DNA of 64,000 nt from Cladorhizidae sp. MBARI D1340-BT2 (lineage: Eukaryota; Porifera; Demospongiae; Poecilosclerida; Cladorhizidae): positions 26,892,370-26,956,369 of the forward strand of contig JAQNBH010000009.1 in assembly GCA_028752905.1 (NCBI GenBank), given 5' to 3'. A program made the position numbers and the translations under genes. Under the pieces are notes generated by a model, which had not been told where the DNA came from, did no database searches, and saw only the letters and a list, made by a program, of their open reading frames with translations. Positions 42,820 through 55,054 of this stretch are shown here, one piece after another (the first letter of the stretch is position 1; each line of letters starts with the position of its first letter).

Positions 42820-43132
42820 GTAGGTGTAACTTAGTTTGGAATACTGGATTTATTCAATCTGTTTATTTTTCCATGTGGATAATTTGTACACAAATTGACT
42901 ATTTTTCTCAGCTCATGTTCAAAGATGTCAGTCAAGAAAGTAGGATTACTCTGACAATTTTTACATATGCTCTACAAAAATATTGTTTAAATGGGCAAGC
43001 ACTCTTTTAAAACACAATGGGAAAAGTAGGTTCTAAAACTACACAACTCTAGTATGGCACCAAACATTGATTGAATTAGCTTAGTATGCACACAGTATAA
43101 ACGCATTCTAAAATGTCCCATTTTTTATCCAG

Positions 43133-43245
43133 GATTGCCTACAAATGATGTTCCAACATTTGGCCTCTCAGGAGATGGTCTTCCAGCCATACATGTGAGC
43201 CAATAGCTCTATCCTTGACTGGTGAGCAAGCCTATGAAATTCCTG
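43133..43245 (+). CDS. YxxP-module exon pair 2 (A2 43133-43194, B2 to 43245)
   Basis: A2 (62 bases, after TTATCCAG) encodes LPTNDVPTFGLSGDGLPAIH. A GTGAGC donor follows, but the intron has collapsed to about 12 bases and B2 follows at once: LSLTGEQAYEIP with a GTATGT donor. The YEIP motif is intact. Splicing of so short an intron is doubtful. Counterpart of 58307-58474, where the intron is of normal length. Confidence 0.6.
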
Positions 43246-44616
43246 GTATGTTTGGAGTATTGTTTAGATGAGGTGTTTATGACAAAATTCTCTCGGAACA
43301 AATAAAGAAATTTTGTAATGTCATTGTCCTAATAATGTATAGGATAGCTTGATTAGAACATCTGTGAGATTTACATCAATATGAATACATGCTGAGAAAT
43401 ATGTCATATGAAAGATTGTGTCTATTGATAACCTATTTTTCTCAGATCATCTCACAAACATTAAATTTGCACTTCAGTTTGCATAGGAACATAGTCAGCA
43501 CCTTGCACATTACAAGTATCCACTATGCAATTTTCTCTGATGACTGGATGCTTGTAGCGACCGCCCAGTGCATCATAGTATGTGACAGATAGCAAAGATA
43601 GAAGGAAAGTTAGCAATAAAAATCCATTGGTTGACTTTGTTGAACCTGAAGTCGACTACTTGATAGTTTTAATCAATGAGGGGATCAATAATGCCTTAGC
43701 TAAAGTAGAGGCACCAGCTAGACATTAAAATAACCAGCAAATCCTCACCTAGGGCTAACTAACCTCTAACTTTATTGCAATGGTAACACAACCAGCAAAT
43801 CCTCACCTAGAGCTAACTAACTTCTATCTTCATTGCAATGGTAACACAGGGTGTGCATTTTACAATCAACATTCAAATTTCATAATTCAAGCACCCACCC
43901 TTAGATGTTCAAGGCGAGTGAGTAGTTCGACTCACTTTATTTCCCTTAGGGTAGGTATGTATCTTTATAGCCAGGTATTGCACTGGTACTCTCTATATTA
44001 AATGGAGGTTGATATAAAAAAATTATGTCTTAGCTCTAACTTATTTAAGCAGTTTCTTAGCATCCTGATGGTGGTTTCTTCCTCAAAAAGGAATTCCAGC
44101 TTACCATTATACTTCACTATGATAGTGCCTGGTGGACATTTAAAAAAATCCAGGAAATTTATTTTAAGTCTATCCATAACAAACTAAAATTGTTAAAGAA
44201 CATAAACACAATAATTTGAATTGTATGTGTGGAGCTAATCTGAGAGCTGAATCAGCAGCTACATGCTCTAGCCTCCTACTGCTCTACAGCTGTAGCATTT
44301 TAGAACTTGTATAATTTTTTCCAACATTCTGATGAAGAAGTTCCGATAAATATAGTGTATAAGATGTAGTCAGCTTGTGTTCATTGTGTATTGGTGTAAA
44401 GTTAAAACAGCTCTGGGCAGAGAGTGTGTTACAATGGAGGTAGGTGAAAGTTGGAAGACATTCATCTCCTTTCAAAGTCTTATAATATTGACAGTTTTTC
44501 CACTTATTCTTTATAAATGCACTGTACTTTGTTGATTATTGTGCCACCAAGAATAAGCTCTGATTTATTGTCCCTACATAGTATGAATACATTCTTGATA
44601 TATACTCAAACTTTAG

Positions 44617-44791
44617 ATCCTGGATTGCCTATAATTGGTGGTCCAAAACTTAGGACATCAGGTCTTCCATCACCACCATCCAGACATGTGAGCCAATACT
44701 CTATAGTAGTGTTTGCTTGCTTAATTTTACAGTGATTGTTTTAACTTTCAGACTCAATCCTTTTCTGGTGAACAAGTCTATGAAAATCCTG
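44617..44791 (+). CDS. YxxP-module exon pair 3 (A3 44617-44687, B3 44752-44791)
   Basis: A3 is 71 bases (ACTTTAG acceptor, GTGAGC donor): PGLPIIGGPKLRTSGLPSPP then SRH. B3 is 40 bases (CTTTCAG acceptor, GTATGT donor): TQSFSGEQVYENP. All splice sites are canonical; the frame enters in phase 1, crosses the 64-base intron in phase 0 and leaves in phase 1. YENP is a YxxP phosphotyrosine-type motif. Confidence 0.7.
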
Positions 44792-44830
44792 GTATGTGAA
44801 TACTGAGAGGTTCATGTTATTTTACATATT

Positions 44831-47690
44831 ATAGATTTTAGGTACTGTTAACAAATTAATTCCCTTGACATAAGTAGCCTAATACTCTACAAGTCTAGCT
44901 TATTTAAAACACTAATGTTTTTACGTCAATATGATGAACACATGCCGAGAATGAAAGGTTTGTGTCTCTTCAGTCTGTGTATGCAACATAATTGTGCTTT
45001 GTAAGTAACAAATGCTCACAATAGAGTGTGCTCTGATGTATGATTTGAGTGGGTGTGTGTAGTGATCGCCCAGTGCATAATATCCTGTGACAAATAACAA
45101 TGAAAGGAGACAAGTAGGGATGTAGATACATTGGTAGTGTGGCAGAGCCAGAGAGACAAGTGCATTAGTACAATACTAACCAGCTGTATGTGGGCATGTA
45201 GTAAAAATTAGTTAGCTACTGGCATGCTATAACATGTATAATACCATGTATTTACCTGTAGTCTTAGTAATATATGATTATTCAAATTGTATGCATGTCA
45301 GAACAGTAGTCATAACAGCAGTCGGAGTAACTTGTGTGAGAACAGTTGAGTTGTTTTGTCTTTTGCTGTGTCTTCTATATCTTATTTATTTATCCTCTTA
45401 ATATATTTAAACCTATCTGAACTCTTAACACAGTCTAGCTAGTTGTCTAGAATTGTACTAAGTTGAACATTTATTGAAGTTGAATAGCTATAGCAGTAGC
45501 CACTTGTTGAATAGACTGAACTCGGTTGGTTACAGGTAGACTTGGCTGAAACTTAAGTCGACCACTTTGAAGTTTTAAAGAAAGAGAGGATCAAGAACAA
45601 CACTACTTAAGCGTTATTCATCTGGTAGTCATAATGACATTCACCTTCATTATAAATTTAACCCTTCCATCACCAGAGTGATTAATTAAAAAATACTACA
45701 AATGAATGCAAGGATTGTGTTGCAAGTTAATGTCTGATGGAGAGATGGACAATTACTTTTAGCATGATTACCAATACAGACAAAAATTTAATTCTTAGCA
45801 TTATTGCAAGCCTAGATCACATTGCTTTAAGTATTCTACTACTCCAAGTGCAGGCCTAACACTATACACTGATCTGTAAATTATTAATGTCATAAAATTG
45901 TATTGCTTGTACTGTTATAGGTAGAAATATTGAAGCTTACAGATAGCAAAGGCTTGGAGGAGAAACCTCCTCGATATTGAGCACGACGATCATTTCCAGT
46001 TTAGCAAGGCCGTTATCCGTGATGATTATTTCCAGTTTAGCAAACCTTTCATACCTAGAGTATCCAAATGGAACTTAAACATCCAATTTTAAGATATCAG
46101 AAGCTTTACCTGATCCCAAGGAAGCATATCCATTGTGGGCTGCTGTGCTTCTCCCATGCCTTTTACTGTCACTCTTCCCTTCTAATTTCAATTCTCGTTA
46201 TTCTGCTGTTTCAGAAGCACACTTTGACTTTTCTCTCTGATTTTTTTTTCCTTTATTTATCCAGGCAAAAATCAGCAAGCTGCTCTGCTGAAAAAAATGT
46301 CTGTGCATGTAGCTATCATTTTAGTATGGACATGCACACAAGAATCTGCTCATATACACATGACCACCATTTTCCCATTAATCACACTTCCATAGCTAGA
46401 TAACGCTGAATCTGTTGGCCTCCAGGAGAGCTAGCATTGTATTTTTCATCAGTAGACTTCCTTCTTTGGTCCTAACCTGGATCAGTGCAGCTACTAATAC
46501 AGCTGTGGTTTGTAGCTAAAGTTTTCTTGCAGAACTCTAGAGGCAAGTGCTGTACTGAAAAAAATAAAAGAATGTGCTAACCTAAGCTGTGTATGCTTGG
46601 AAAGTTAGTGTTTATTTAATCTGAGGATTATTTTCTTTCTGTGGATCCTGCCTAGTACAATGCAGTAGTTAAACTACAAATGAGGTTGTAGCTATAGCTT
46701 TCTTACAGCTATCTTAAGTGCTCCATTCTATATACTATGTCACACTTTGTCTGTTTTAAGCTTCTAGACCGCTAAGGCATTCTTTAAGGTTGAGTTAGAG
46801 GCATAGTATTGTGGTGCTCCCTTCCTTGTAGAAACTTGGACAGATCGACTATAGAAGCTTTACCTGAGCCTAAGGAAGTGTCTGAATGGTGGATGATGCC
46901 GAGCAGTAGCTAGCAATAAATAATTAACTACAGTTATAATTGATTTTGAACACAACTAACTTTCAATGTGTAGCTAGCTATCATTATTATCTTGCTAGAT
47001 AGAGCTAAAGTATGATAGTAAGGGAATTCATAAACTGTCTTTCAGAATTAATTGGCAAAAAATATCTATGTTTTGTCTGCTGATTGAGTTGATGCTGGTT
47101 GTAGCTAATACCTGATTTATTGTCCAAGTTTCTTCATGCATGAGCCTCCAATCTCTTCTCTCAAACATTATACATTAGGACGGTTAAAATACAAAGGTTG
47201 TACAAGGTAATGTTATTTCTCACACATGCATATACATACACACGTCAAACACACAAATCCTAAAGCCAAACTGAGCATTCATGGCCAACTACTTGGTTGA
47301 CTCGGTGTGGACAGAGGCCTGGTTGCTATTTTGGGAAGGAATTCCTGTGAAATGAAAATGTATTCATTATACCCCAATATAAAATCTATAATTATTTCTA
47401 TAATGATTTCAGTTAACTATTTTGAGATTTCAGTACAGACCATATTTATACCAGTGGCTTCCAGAGTAAACCCACAGAATATTGAAACATATTAGCTTCT
47501 TTATAAGCATAGTCTGTTTTTAGCCTGAGTAGCAATTCTCACTTGTCTATGCAGCCAGTTCTTCCTGCAACTAGGTTGTTTTCTCTTACAATTCCAAATT
47601 TAATAAGCCTAGTAGGAGGAGGAGTTCTTATTTTTTACAGGTGAACCTACAATTGAATACATACATACATACATATATATGGTTTTCCAA
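44831..47690. other. Intron-like region with small dispersed repeats
   Basis: No long coding exon. Possible short exon-like repeats lie at 46090-46130 (EALPDPKEAYP after ATATCAG) and 46855-46915 (EALPEPKEVSEWWM after CTATAG), with a third relative at 49900-49985. A 15-base word TTTCCAGTTTAGCAA occurs twice near 45992-46042. Confidence 0.45.
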
Positions 47691-47699
47691 GTTTTCCGT

Positions 47700-49790
47700 T
47701 CAGCTCCCCAGGTTTGCAACAACTATGGTCCTGTCTGCTCCCATATCAATGCGCATTCTGCATTCTCTCTGGCCTACCCCGCCTTCTACATATAGACCTG
47801 GTTGTCTGATGGCTGTTATTATAGACTCAGTCATTTCACTGTGTTTTTCCATCCTAACTTCGATCTCATACCCAGAATTGTCACATTTCGACCTTCTGCT
47901 TAAACATGTAGACACAAAGTTAACCCTATCCCCAGACTTATCTTGAGGCTTTCCCGGAGTGCTACTGTAAAACATGTTATTTAAGTCACCCATACACTCA
48001 CTGTACTTTGGGTTATGGTGTCTTTCCCTGCTGTCATGGTTGACGTCGCAACAATGAGTGCCAGTTCCGGAGATGACTGTCTTCATTCCATTGATTTCTT
48101 GACCAGTCTCCCGGGTAACTCCTCGGTTTCGTGCAGGGCAGTCATCTTTTGCGGAATTTAATATTCATGGCTTGTCGCTCTGTCATGAAGTTGGCGACTT
48201 CCAGGAACATCTCAGGTTTCCATGCTCTAACATGGTTTGCATCCAGCGAGTAAAAGGAGAGAAATTTTCCTGTTGCCACTGTCTTGCCATCCTCTTTTAT
48301 TGTATTACAGTTTTCCATGTGAACATCTGCCAAACTTAGTAATACTCTTAGAATTTTTGTAGCTGCATCACCATCTTTCCTCAGAACGACCAGAACTCTC
48401 ACTCACAGGCTTCTTTGCAATATCAGAGCTCCTTCAGCAAGGCCATTTTCAGCAAATTGTAGTCTACCTTAGCCTCCTCCATTACAGATGTTGTGTAAGC
48501 TATGGATGCGGTTCCCATCACTAGAGGACCATGTGGCTTGCCCATTCATCCTTGTTGATCTCTGCTGTGGAAAGCATGTCTTCAAAGTTTCGGAGGTAGG
48601 ATACAGGCTGTTCCTTGTCCGTCTATGGAGCAATTTTATCTCCCAGCTTCCGTTTTCTATCTCTGTCTCGTCATCTGTCGTCACTATGCCACATATAGTT
48701 TTGGTTTCGTGCTGAAACTTGATTTGCATTAGAAGTGTTCTCTTTTGTGCTGTCCTTCGCTTTGAGTTATTTTGTTCGGCTTTCTTCGGCTTCTTTATGT
48801 TCAATCCTTCTGCTCTCCCTTTTCACTTCCATTCTCTGATTCGACAATCTTCTGCTTCACTTTCTCTGGTTCGATGTTCGTCCGCTACTCTTTCTCTTGT
48901 TCAACGTTCTTCCACTTCTCTTTCTCTGGTTCGACGTTCTTCCACATCTTTTTCTCTGATTCGATAATCTCCTACTTCTCTTTCTCTTTGTTCGACCTTT
49001 TTCCACTTCTCTTTCTCTGGTTCAACGTTCTTCCACTTCTCTTTCTCTTGTTCGACGTTCTTCCACTTCTCTTTCTCTTGTTCGACGTTCTTCCGCTTCC
49101 CTTTCTCTTGGTTCGACCTTTTTCCACTTCTCTTTCTCTGATTCGACAATATTCTGCTTCACTTTCTCTGGTTCGATGTTCTTCCACTTCTCTTTCTCTT
49201 GTTCAACATTCTTCCACTACTCTTTCTCTGGTTCAACATTCTCCCGCTTATCTTTCTCAGGTTCGACGTTCCACCGCTTCCCTTTCTCTGTTTCGACGTT
49301 CTTCCGCTACTCTATCTCTGGTTCAACGTCAATGTTTTTCTGCTTCTCTTTCTCTGGTTCGGCATTCTTCCTCTTCTCTACCTTCAATTCTTCTGTTCTC
49401 CTCCATAGTCAGGATTAATGTCTGAATGGCCTCCAGTGGGTTTGAGAATTCTGTTGTAGTCCTCGTCATTTACGGTCGATGGCTTGACTAGCCCTTCCTG
49501 ATATCCATATTTGTGTCCTCATTGTCGGTCATCTGAACTTGCTCTCTTTGGAGTTTCTCAGTTTACTCCCCTCGCTCTGTTCTGTCTGCTCTCTCAGACT
49601 TGTCATTCGCCTTGTTACTTGATGTAATTTCTTGCATAAAATGGGCGGCAAAATACAAAAATACACAATATGTAAATAATATGCAAATACTACACACAAT
49701 ATCAAACAATATACACACAGAAATGCTGAAAACGTGCTCTCACTTCTCCGAATCAACCAAGCTGAGCCAAGTGCTGGCCACAGTTCCAAT
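47700..49790 (-). pseudogene. Gypsy-type gag and protease relic on - strand
   Basis: At the low-coordinate end, RQPGLYVEGGVGQRECRMRI then DMGADRTIVVANL (about 47703-47800) is a retroviral-type aspartic protease, with Asp-Met-Gly-Ala for Asp-Thr-Gly-Ala. Upstream frames (48142-48402, AWKPEMFLEVANFMTERQAM; 48469-48804) and an N-terminal piece near 49410-49620 (TLILTMEENRRIEGREEEEC) are gag-like. A 30-base minisatellite (48840-49410) has expanded the charged coiled-coil part of gag. No reverse transcriptase follows. Several frame breaks. Confidence 0.55.
48840..49410. repeat. 30-base minisatellite, open on both strands
   Basis: About 18 units of TTCGACGTTCTTCCACTTCT + CTTTCTCTGG. Because the unit is a multiple of 3, long open frames arise: Phe/Ser-rich on + (217 codons) and Arg/Glu/Lys-rich on -. 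The - strand version (VEQEKEKWKN) fits the coiled-coil part of the surrounding gag relic, so the + strand frame is probably a shadow. Confidence 0.85.
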
Positions 49791-49799
49791 TATCCACTT

Positions 49800-50392
49800 A
49801 GCCAAACTCCAGCTGTCTTCTATAAGTTTCTGGAAAAAATAAGATAGAGCAACACACTAGCTCTCTTACTAACCAGTCCATTTTGAGGCCTGACACTTCC
49901 CTTGTAGAGAAACAGAGTCTAGAAGATTTGCCCAAGCTTAAATAATGGTGAATGGCACCAAGTGCTAGCTAGCAATGAGTTCAATAACTGTGTGTGTGGA
50001 CAAAATATCTCCAGTAGCTATATGTCACAATCTTGTATGCACGCTTACACTACTACTGGAATATGCGGGAAAGGGCGAGGCAATCCTTGGGCTTGGCCTG
50101 AATGGGAATGGTCAGTACTGGAGGGGAACTGGCAGGAACATTGCATAGAAAAGTATATGAAGCTGGTACCTAATTGTCGGTAAAACAATACCACTTCATC
50201 GCAAGTCAAATATGAAAAATTTCATATAAGAATTATAATTTTGGTTTAGATTTATGACATTAGTTTCCACAAAATCCGATTTTGAATTCAAGTTTAAGTA
50301 CATTTAAATTGAATTGCTAATATATGTCTAGATGGACCCTCTCCAGCTATTTAGGAAAGGCTAATACTAAAACTAGATACTATCACACTAAC
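49800..50392. other. Non-coding stretch
   Basis: Includes the third copy (49900-49985) of the small repeat also seen at 46855. No gene recognised. Confidence 0.45.
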
Positions 50393-50510
50393 CTGAGAAG
50401 CCTTCCTGGTCCATTTCTGCATCTGAATCTTGATCAATATACAGCAGCTCTCTGAGAATTCCTAGGTAACTGAAGATGACTATACCTTCTTCTTCCTCAT
50501 CAGAATCTTC
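50393..50510 (-). CDS. Possible acidic exon, unrecognised
   Basis: On the - strand, between a TATCTTTAG acceptor and a CAG|GTTAGTG donor: EDSDEEEEGIVIFSYLGILR and then ELLYIDQDSDAEMDQEGFS. 118 bases, open, with good splice sites and biased composition. No family recognised; it could be a host-gene exon or a chance open frame. Confidence 0.35.
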
Positions 50511-51676
50511 CTAAAGATAGCTATATCACCCCTGGTGACTTAAGTAATGAGGTCATCCTAGTTACTCTCTCATCAATTCGATGATTTTCTAGACAAGAGA
50601 TCGTTGGTATTTTTTAAAACATATTTGGCAACATTTTCTGGACCCTATATGCAATCTAGGAGTAGGACATAACAATTGGAAAATTGTATATAGCAATCAT
50701 GCAGTGTTTTATGTGTTTTTTTAACTTGCTCTGCTATATTGTGCTTACAGAGGGTTGGTTAAGGACATGATCAGTGATCTTGCTGGCAGGGTGGTTCACT
50801 GTTGCTAAGCTCTCACTGCTTTTGTGAATCTCATTATTTGGAATCATGCTTCTTTATTTTCTTCACTATTGGCTGAATAAGAAGGTTGGAGGAGTGAGGC
50901 CTGCGACTGTCAGTTTTACCCTAATGAGTTGGCAGGCAAATGTGTATAGGATGTGGGAAGTCATCTTTGAGTACTAACTTCTATGGTCCATTTTTATTGT
51001 TCTTTTTGTGAGAGGTCCGCACCATGATTTGTTAACCCCATTCATATTGAACATGGTCATCTTGAGATTTGGGTATACCTAAACTGGTTGAGCTAATGTG
51101 CATCAAGCATTAGCTTATGAGGCTATATATGAGCAATCAGGTGCATTGAGAAACATTTATAGCTTGTGTAGCTCTAGTTATTGTGGATGAGCAACTCTAG
51201 GCCAAATAGAACCTGCATCCCTTTATTTTGTGCCTGCACACCAGAGATGTTTGTATTGTTAATTATATCATACTCTGCGAACATGCTGGTAGCAATTGCC
51301 AGGTTGGCTAATCCATGTTTGTCTGCCCAAGGTTATCACCTGTTACTGTTAGGATAAATCTTTGTTAAATGTATGTTTTATAAGTGATAAAAAAGGTTTT
51401 GTAGAAAAGCTTCCTTACTCATATTAAATATGCAATTGTAAAGCTTGTTCTAAAATTTCTTGTAAACTAGGGTTGATAGGACAACCCGTTGGGTTTATAG
51501 TTACTTATAATTATGTCTTCTACGAATGGATTTTGGTTGATTCATAAATTTAGAGACTGGAAAATTTCAGCAAATCTTGTGAGATCAAAAGGATCTTCTT
51601 TGCCACAAGCCTCTGCCGCTGTGTGTCTGTTCTATTCCATTAACTTGCTTATTGATGTTGATAATTTACTCATCAG
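50511..51676. other. Intron-like region
   Basis: No exon recognised until the isolated B exon at 51677. Confidence 0.45.
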
Positions 51677-51716
51677 AGTGAATCCATTTCTGATGAAGAA
51701 GCCTATGAAAATCCTG
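51677..51716 (+). CDS. Isolated YxxP exon (B4)
   Basis: Exactly 40 bases between CATCAG and GTATGT: SESISDEEAYENP. Same length, phase and YENP motif as the other B exons, although the flanking introns are not alike. No partner A exon was found nearby. It lies between the two duplicated blocks, which suggests the blocks and this exon belong to one + strand gene. Confidence 0.65.
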
Positions 51717-52044
51717 GTATGTTTGATTGATTATGGATGCTGTTTTTTTAAAATAATTAATGATAACAATTTTCCATGGCATAACTATTTGTAAATGTAA
51801 CTTTTTCCCTCATAAGTCCATTAAAACTATCATCGGTATGCAAATACAATAAGCTGTAGTTTTGTAATAGAAGTAACTCATTGAGGTGAGCAAATAAAAG
51901 CTACATTGCAGACAGATTCGTAGCAAATAAATCTGTTCAGAAATCCCTCCTACCTAGAGATTGAGCATGAGTTATAGGTGGACATCCCTCACTGGATTTT
52001 TAGTGGCAGTCAAAATAATCCACGGCATTTAATCATGTATCTGA

Positions 52045-52704
52045 GGGGACAATGGCATATTTTTCCTTTTTTTTTTTTTTACTTATGGTTACCACTTTAG
52101 AGCTCCATAAATTCTGTATGTAAACTTCATTGTATGGACTTCATATATAGCTTAATTGATAGGTCTCTCTGTGGGCTCTCTTTTGATACTAAATTGTTTT
52201 TATAGGTATAACTATAGCCAAGTTACTAGACCTAAAGTAGAGGGAACTTCAAAACCTGAATGCCTGAATTGGCCGCATAAATATATCTCCAGATTGCAAA
52301 GTGCTAAAGATTTGAAATTAGCACCAGTGGCTAGAGGAAGCTCTACTCTATTCAACGAGTGTTTTCATTAGGTGTTAAAATGTAAGTACATGGTCAAGCG
52401 CATGGGTGAAATGTAGCTTCCTCTAGCCACTGGTGCTAATTTCAAACCTTTAGCACTTTGCAATCTGGAGATATTTTGTGGCCAATTTAGGCATTCAGGT
52501 TTTACGGTTCCCTCCACTCAAGGTATAGTAACGTGGCTATAGATATATCTATGAAAAATATTTTAGTATTAAAAGAGAGCACATAGAGAGACCTATCTTT
52601 TGAGGTATATATTAAAGCCATACATTAAGTTTACAGAATCTATGGAGCTCTAAAATGGTAACCATAAGTAAAAGGGGAAAAAGAAAAAAAAATACCGTTG
52701 CCCC
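52045..52704. repeat. Large palindromic foldback element, copy 2
   Basis: Inverted arms meet near 52385-52400. Inner words shared with the copy at 19462: GGTTACCACTTTA, CTAGCCACTGGTGCTAATTT, AAAACCTGAATGCCTGA. Outer ends GGGGACAATGGCATATTTTT and (other strand) GGGGCAACGGTATTTTTTTT. A run of 21 C at 52701-52721 adjoins the right end. Confidence 0.85.
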
Positions 52705-52721
52705 CCCCCCCCCCCCCCCCC

Positions 52722-53199
52722 TTAGTGATTGCAAACAATTTTTGGTGTTTTATTACAATTATATATTTGTAGCTATTACTTATTTCAATGTAAAACTTTA
52801 ACAAAATGTAAGAAAAGGAATCCATTCACTAATGCCTCTTTCTCATCAGTAAAAAAATTAGAAAAATAATGTTCCTAGAAGCAGTCATGGTTGTTAAAAA
52901 TAAAAAATAAAAAGTTTAATCTTGGTCATTTTTACTTTTATAATGATTTTCACACTGGACATGTACAGTTTTTAAAGATCTTGAGCTTTGTGGAGCATTT
53001 TTATAATTTTTTGTTGTTTTGGAGAGCCTGCTTGCCTTCTTCCTGGCTATTGTACTTGTTAAAAATATCTCGGGGTATTTACTCCAATTCTTAATATTTC
53101 AGGATGGTTCACGTCATATTAGAATAAAAACTATGGAGTATGAATATATCCTTAACAACCCATTGAGTGTGAGGTGCATGTAGGCACACTTAACATACA
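52722..53199. other. Non-coding stretch
   Basis: AT-rich; no gene recognised. Confidence 0.5.
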
Positions 53200-53412
53200 G
53201 TATAGGGGTGGGGCTAAACCTAGGGCTAGAGTTAGGGCTATGGCTAGTATTATAGTTAGGCTTAGGGCTAGAGATAAGGCTAAGGTTGGGGCTGAGGTAG
53301 GGCTAAATCTAGGAGTATTGTTGGGCTTGGACTAGAATTGGGGTTAAGTCAGGGATAGAGTTAGGGCAAAGGCTAGTGCTAAAGTTAGGGCTAATACTAG
53401 AGCTAGGCATGT
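53200..53412. repeat. Degenerate GGGCTA/TTAGGG-like hexamer repeat
   Basis: Runs of GGGCTAGAGTTAGGGCTA and variants over about 210 bases, with a short CTAGCCCTAGCCCTAG block at 53467-53484. A similar short block (CCTAGCCCTAGCCCTAGCCC) is at 23364-23385. It resembles degenerate telomere-type repeats but is mostly GGGCTA. Confidence 0.7.
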
Positions 53413-53485
53413 TGCATGATCCCACTGTAGTATTTGTGGCAAGCCTTCTATAATAGTCCTAGTTCTCTAGCCCTAGCCCTAGGCT

Positions 53486-54690
53486 ATAAGACACAATGGT
53501 TGTCTGTCTGCATGCTAACGTATAGTTACAATTTTCTAGGTGTATATGGTGCCCTCTATGAGACAAACAGAAATTCATCACTCCCACTCCCACCCCCACC
53601 CCCTCCCATCCACACACCCCTCCAGAGAATGCTTGATCCTGCCTCTCCCTAAGATGACCATAATCTAAAACTCAGTTGAACCATGTATCTGCCTTAGTTT
53701 GGCTGTAATGTCTGTTTTAAAGTTTTGGGCCATTGACTAAGGACGCCCAGGGTCCAAAACCTTCCCAGTGTAGGGCAGTTCTAGACATGTGTATGGAGGC
53801 CAAAGATGGCCAAGCCTATATACTGCATGCATGCATGCTATACACACACAAAATGCAGATTCCTATGTATTGACCTAGGAAAATTTTAATTTTCTATAAA
53901 AATTTACATCAAGCTATATTGTGTGTGTGAGTGTGTATTATATTTATATTGACTTCTGTATAGACCCCAACACAAGATTCAGTGTTTCTAGAATTACAAT
54001 AACTTTTCTCAATAATCAACTACTCTCGTGTTTTGTGCTAGATGCTCTAGCATTCATCTATTGAGAAAGTTATTTAATTGCTTGTCAACAGAAAGTTCGT
54101 TGATTGCAAATTAATTTTTTTTATCTCGAATTCATTTGGATTTCGCCATCCCAAAGAAACTAATAACTCTACTTCCTCTTGGAGCCTATACTCTCACATG
54201 GCATATACTTGTGTATAATCCACAACGGTACTTTTCTACTTTGGTTAAGCATCAATCATGACTATATCTCCTCCTGTTCCACACCAAATATTTCTTCCAT
54301 CGCTATTGAGTTGTCTACACATGACACCCTCCAGCTCCTCTATACAGCAGTTCAAACATCCTTCATCCCTTACCTAGCCCTCTACACATAATTATGATAC
54401 ATACATTCATGGATTGATTGCATCTGCAGTTGGGCACTGCTTCACAAGTAGTTGTATTCATTGTCCATATTCTTGCCCGCTAATGCTACAGGTACTCTAT
54501 ATAAGTACAGGTCCTCTATTGCAAAGTTGTAAAGCTGCAACTAAAGTTTCCTCTCCCACTCCCACTTTCCCTTCCTAGATTTGGGGATGTGTGTTTGGTT
54601 GGCAGTGTTTGTCTATTCTTGCCCCCATGCGGTACCTTCCTTGTATTGCTATTGTGATAAAGTCCTGCTTTTCTTTATTGTGATATTCAG
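53486..54690. other. Intron-like region upstream of the Death-domain exon
   Basis: Short simple repeats (CACCCCCACCCC near 53585; GCATGCATGCATGC near 53825). No exon recognised. Confidence 0.45.
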
Positions 54691-55054
54691 CATAATAATG
54701 AATGCATCGACTCACATCACATGCAACTGATTCAGTGGATTGTCCCGAAAGGAGAGGGACAAGAATTACGACTTTATAATGAGCTAGCTGCAGATTGGAA
54801 TAAAGCAGCAGAAATAATTAGTGTTACTGCGACGAGGCTAATAGCATCCATGTATATAGGCAACCCCGAGAAGTGCATGAGGGCCATCATGGAGAAATGG
54901 ATGAAGAATACACCGAAAATGAATATCCAATGCACATGGAGGGGCCTGTGCAAATTGTTAGTATGCATGGAACTTAGTGAAGTCGGTAAAAATTTTAGAG
55001 AGGCACTTTACGCTGACCTCACTGACTTGAAGGACAACTTTGAGACATCTGAAA
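54691..55054 (+). CDS. Death-domain exon
   Basis: A 364-base exon between TGATATTCAG and GAAA|GTGAGC, open in phase 0. The encoded about 121 residues read LYNELAADWNKAAEIISVTA, KCMRAIMEKWMKN, TWRGLCKLL, VGKNFREAL. The pattern W-x-x-x-A, then C-x5-W six helices later, T-W-x-x-L and a final V-x-x-x-x-x-A is that of the Death domain, a six-helix protein-interaction fold used in immune and cell-death signalling. The exon ends in phase 1, the phase in which the A exons start (57667 onward), so it can be joined in frame to the YxxP modules. Belonging to the same gene is inference. Confidence 0.7.

Larger units (their letters stand above)
40950..44830. repeat. Segmental duplication, copy I
   Basis: Aligns in order with 55945-59960. 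Shared landmarks: GCCACAAGTGTTCTGTGGAG (41019 / 56010), TTATCCAGTTAGCAAT (41738 / 56827), TTTTAGAACTTCTA (42293 / 57327), and the exon pairs at 42654/57667, 43133/58307 and 44617/59775. Spacings from the left edge to the first exon are almost the same (about 1.70 and 1.71 kb). Identity looks moderate, with many indels. Copy I also has a local 62-base tandem duplication at about 43730-43850. Confidence 0.85.

Noticed and set aside
48772..49425. 217-codon Phe/Ser-rich frame on the + strand
   Set aside because: Created by the 30-base minisatellite; the - strand reading fits the surrounding gag relic better.
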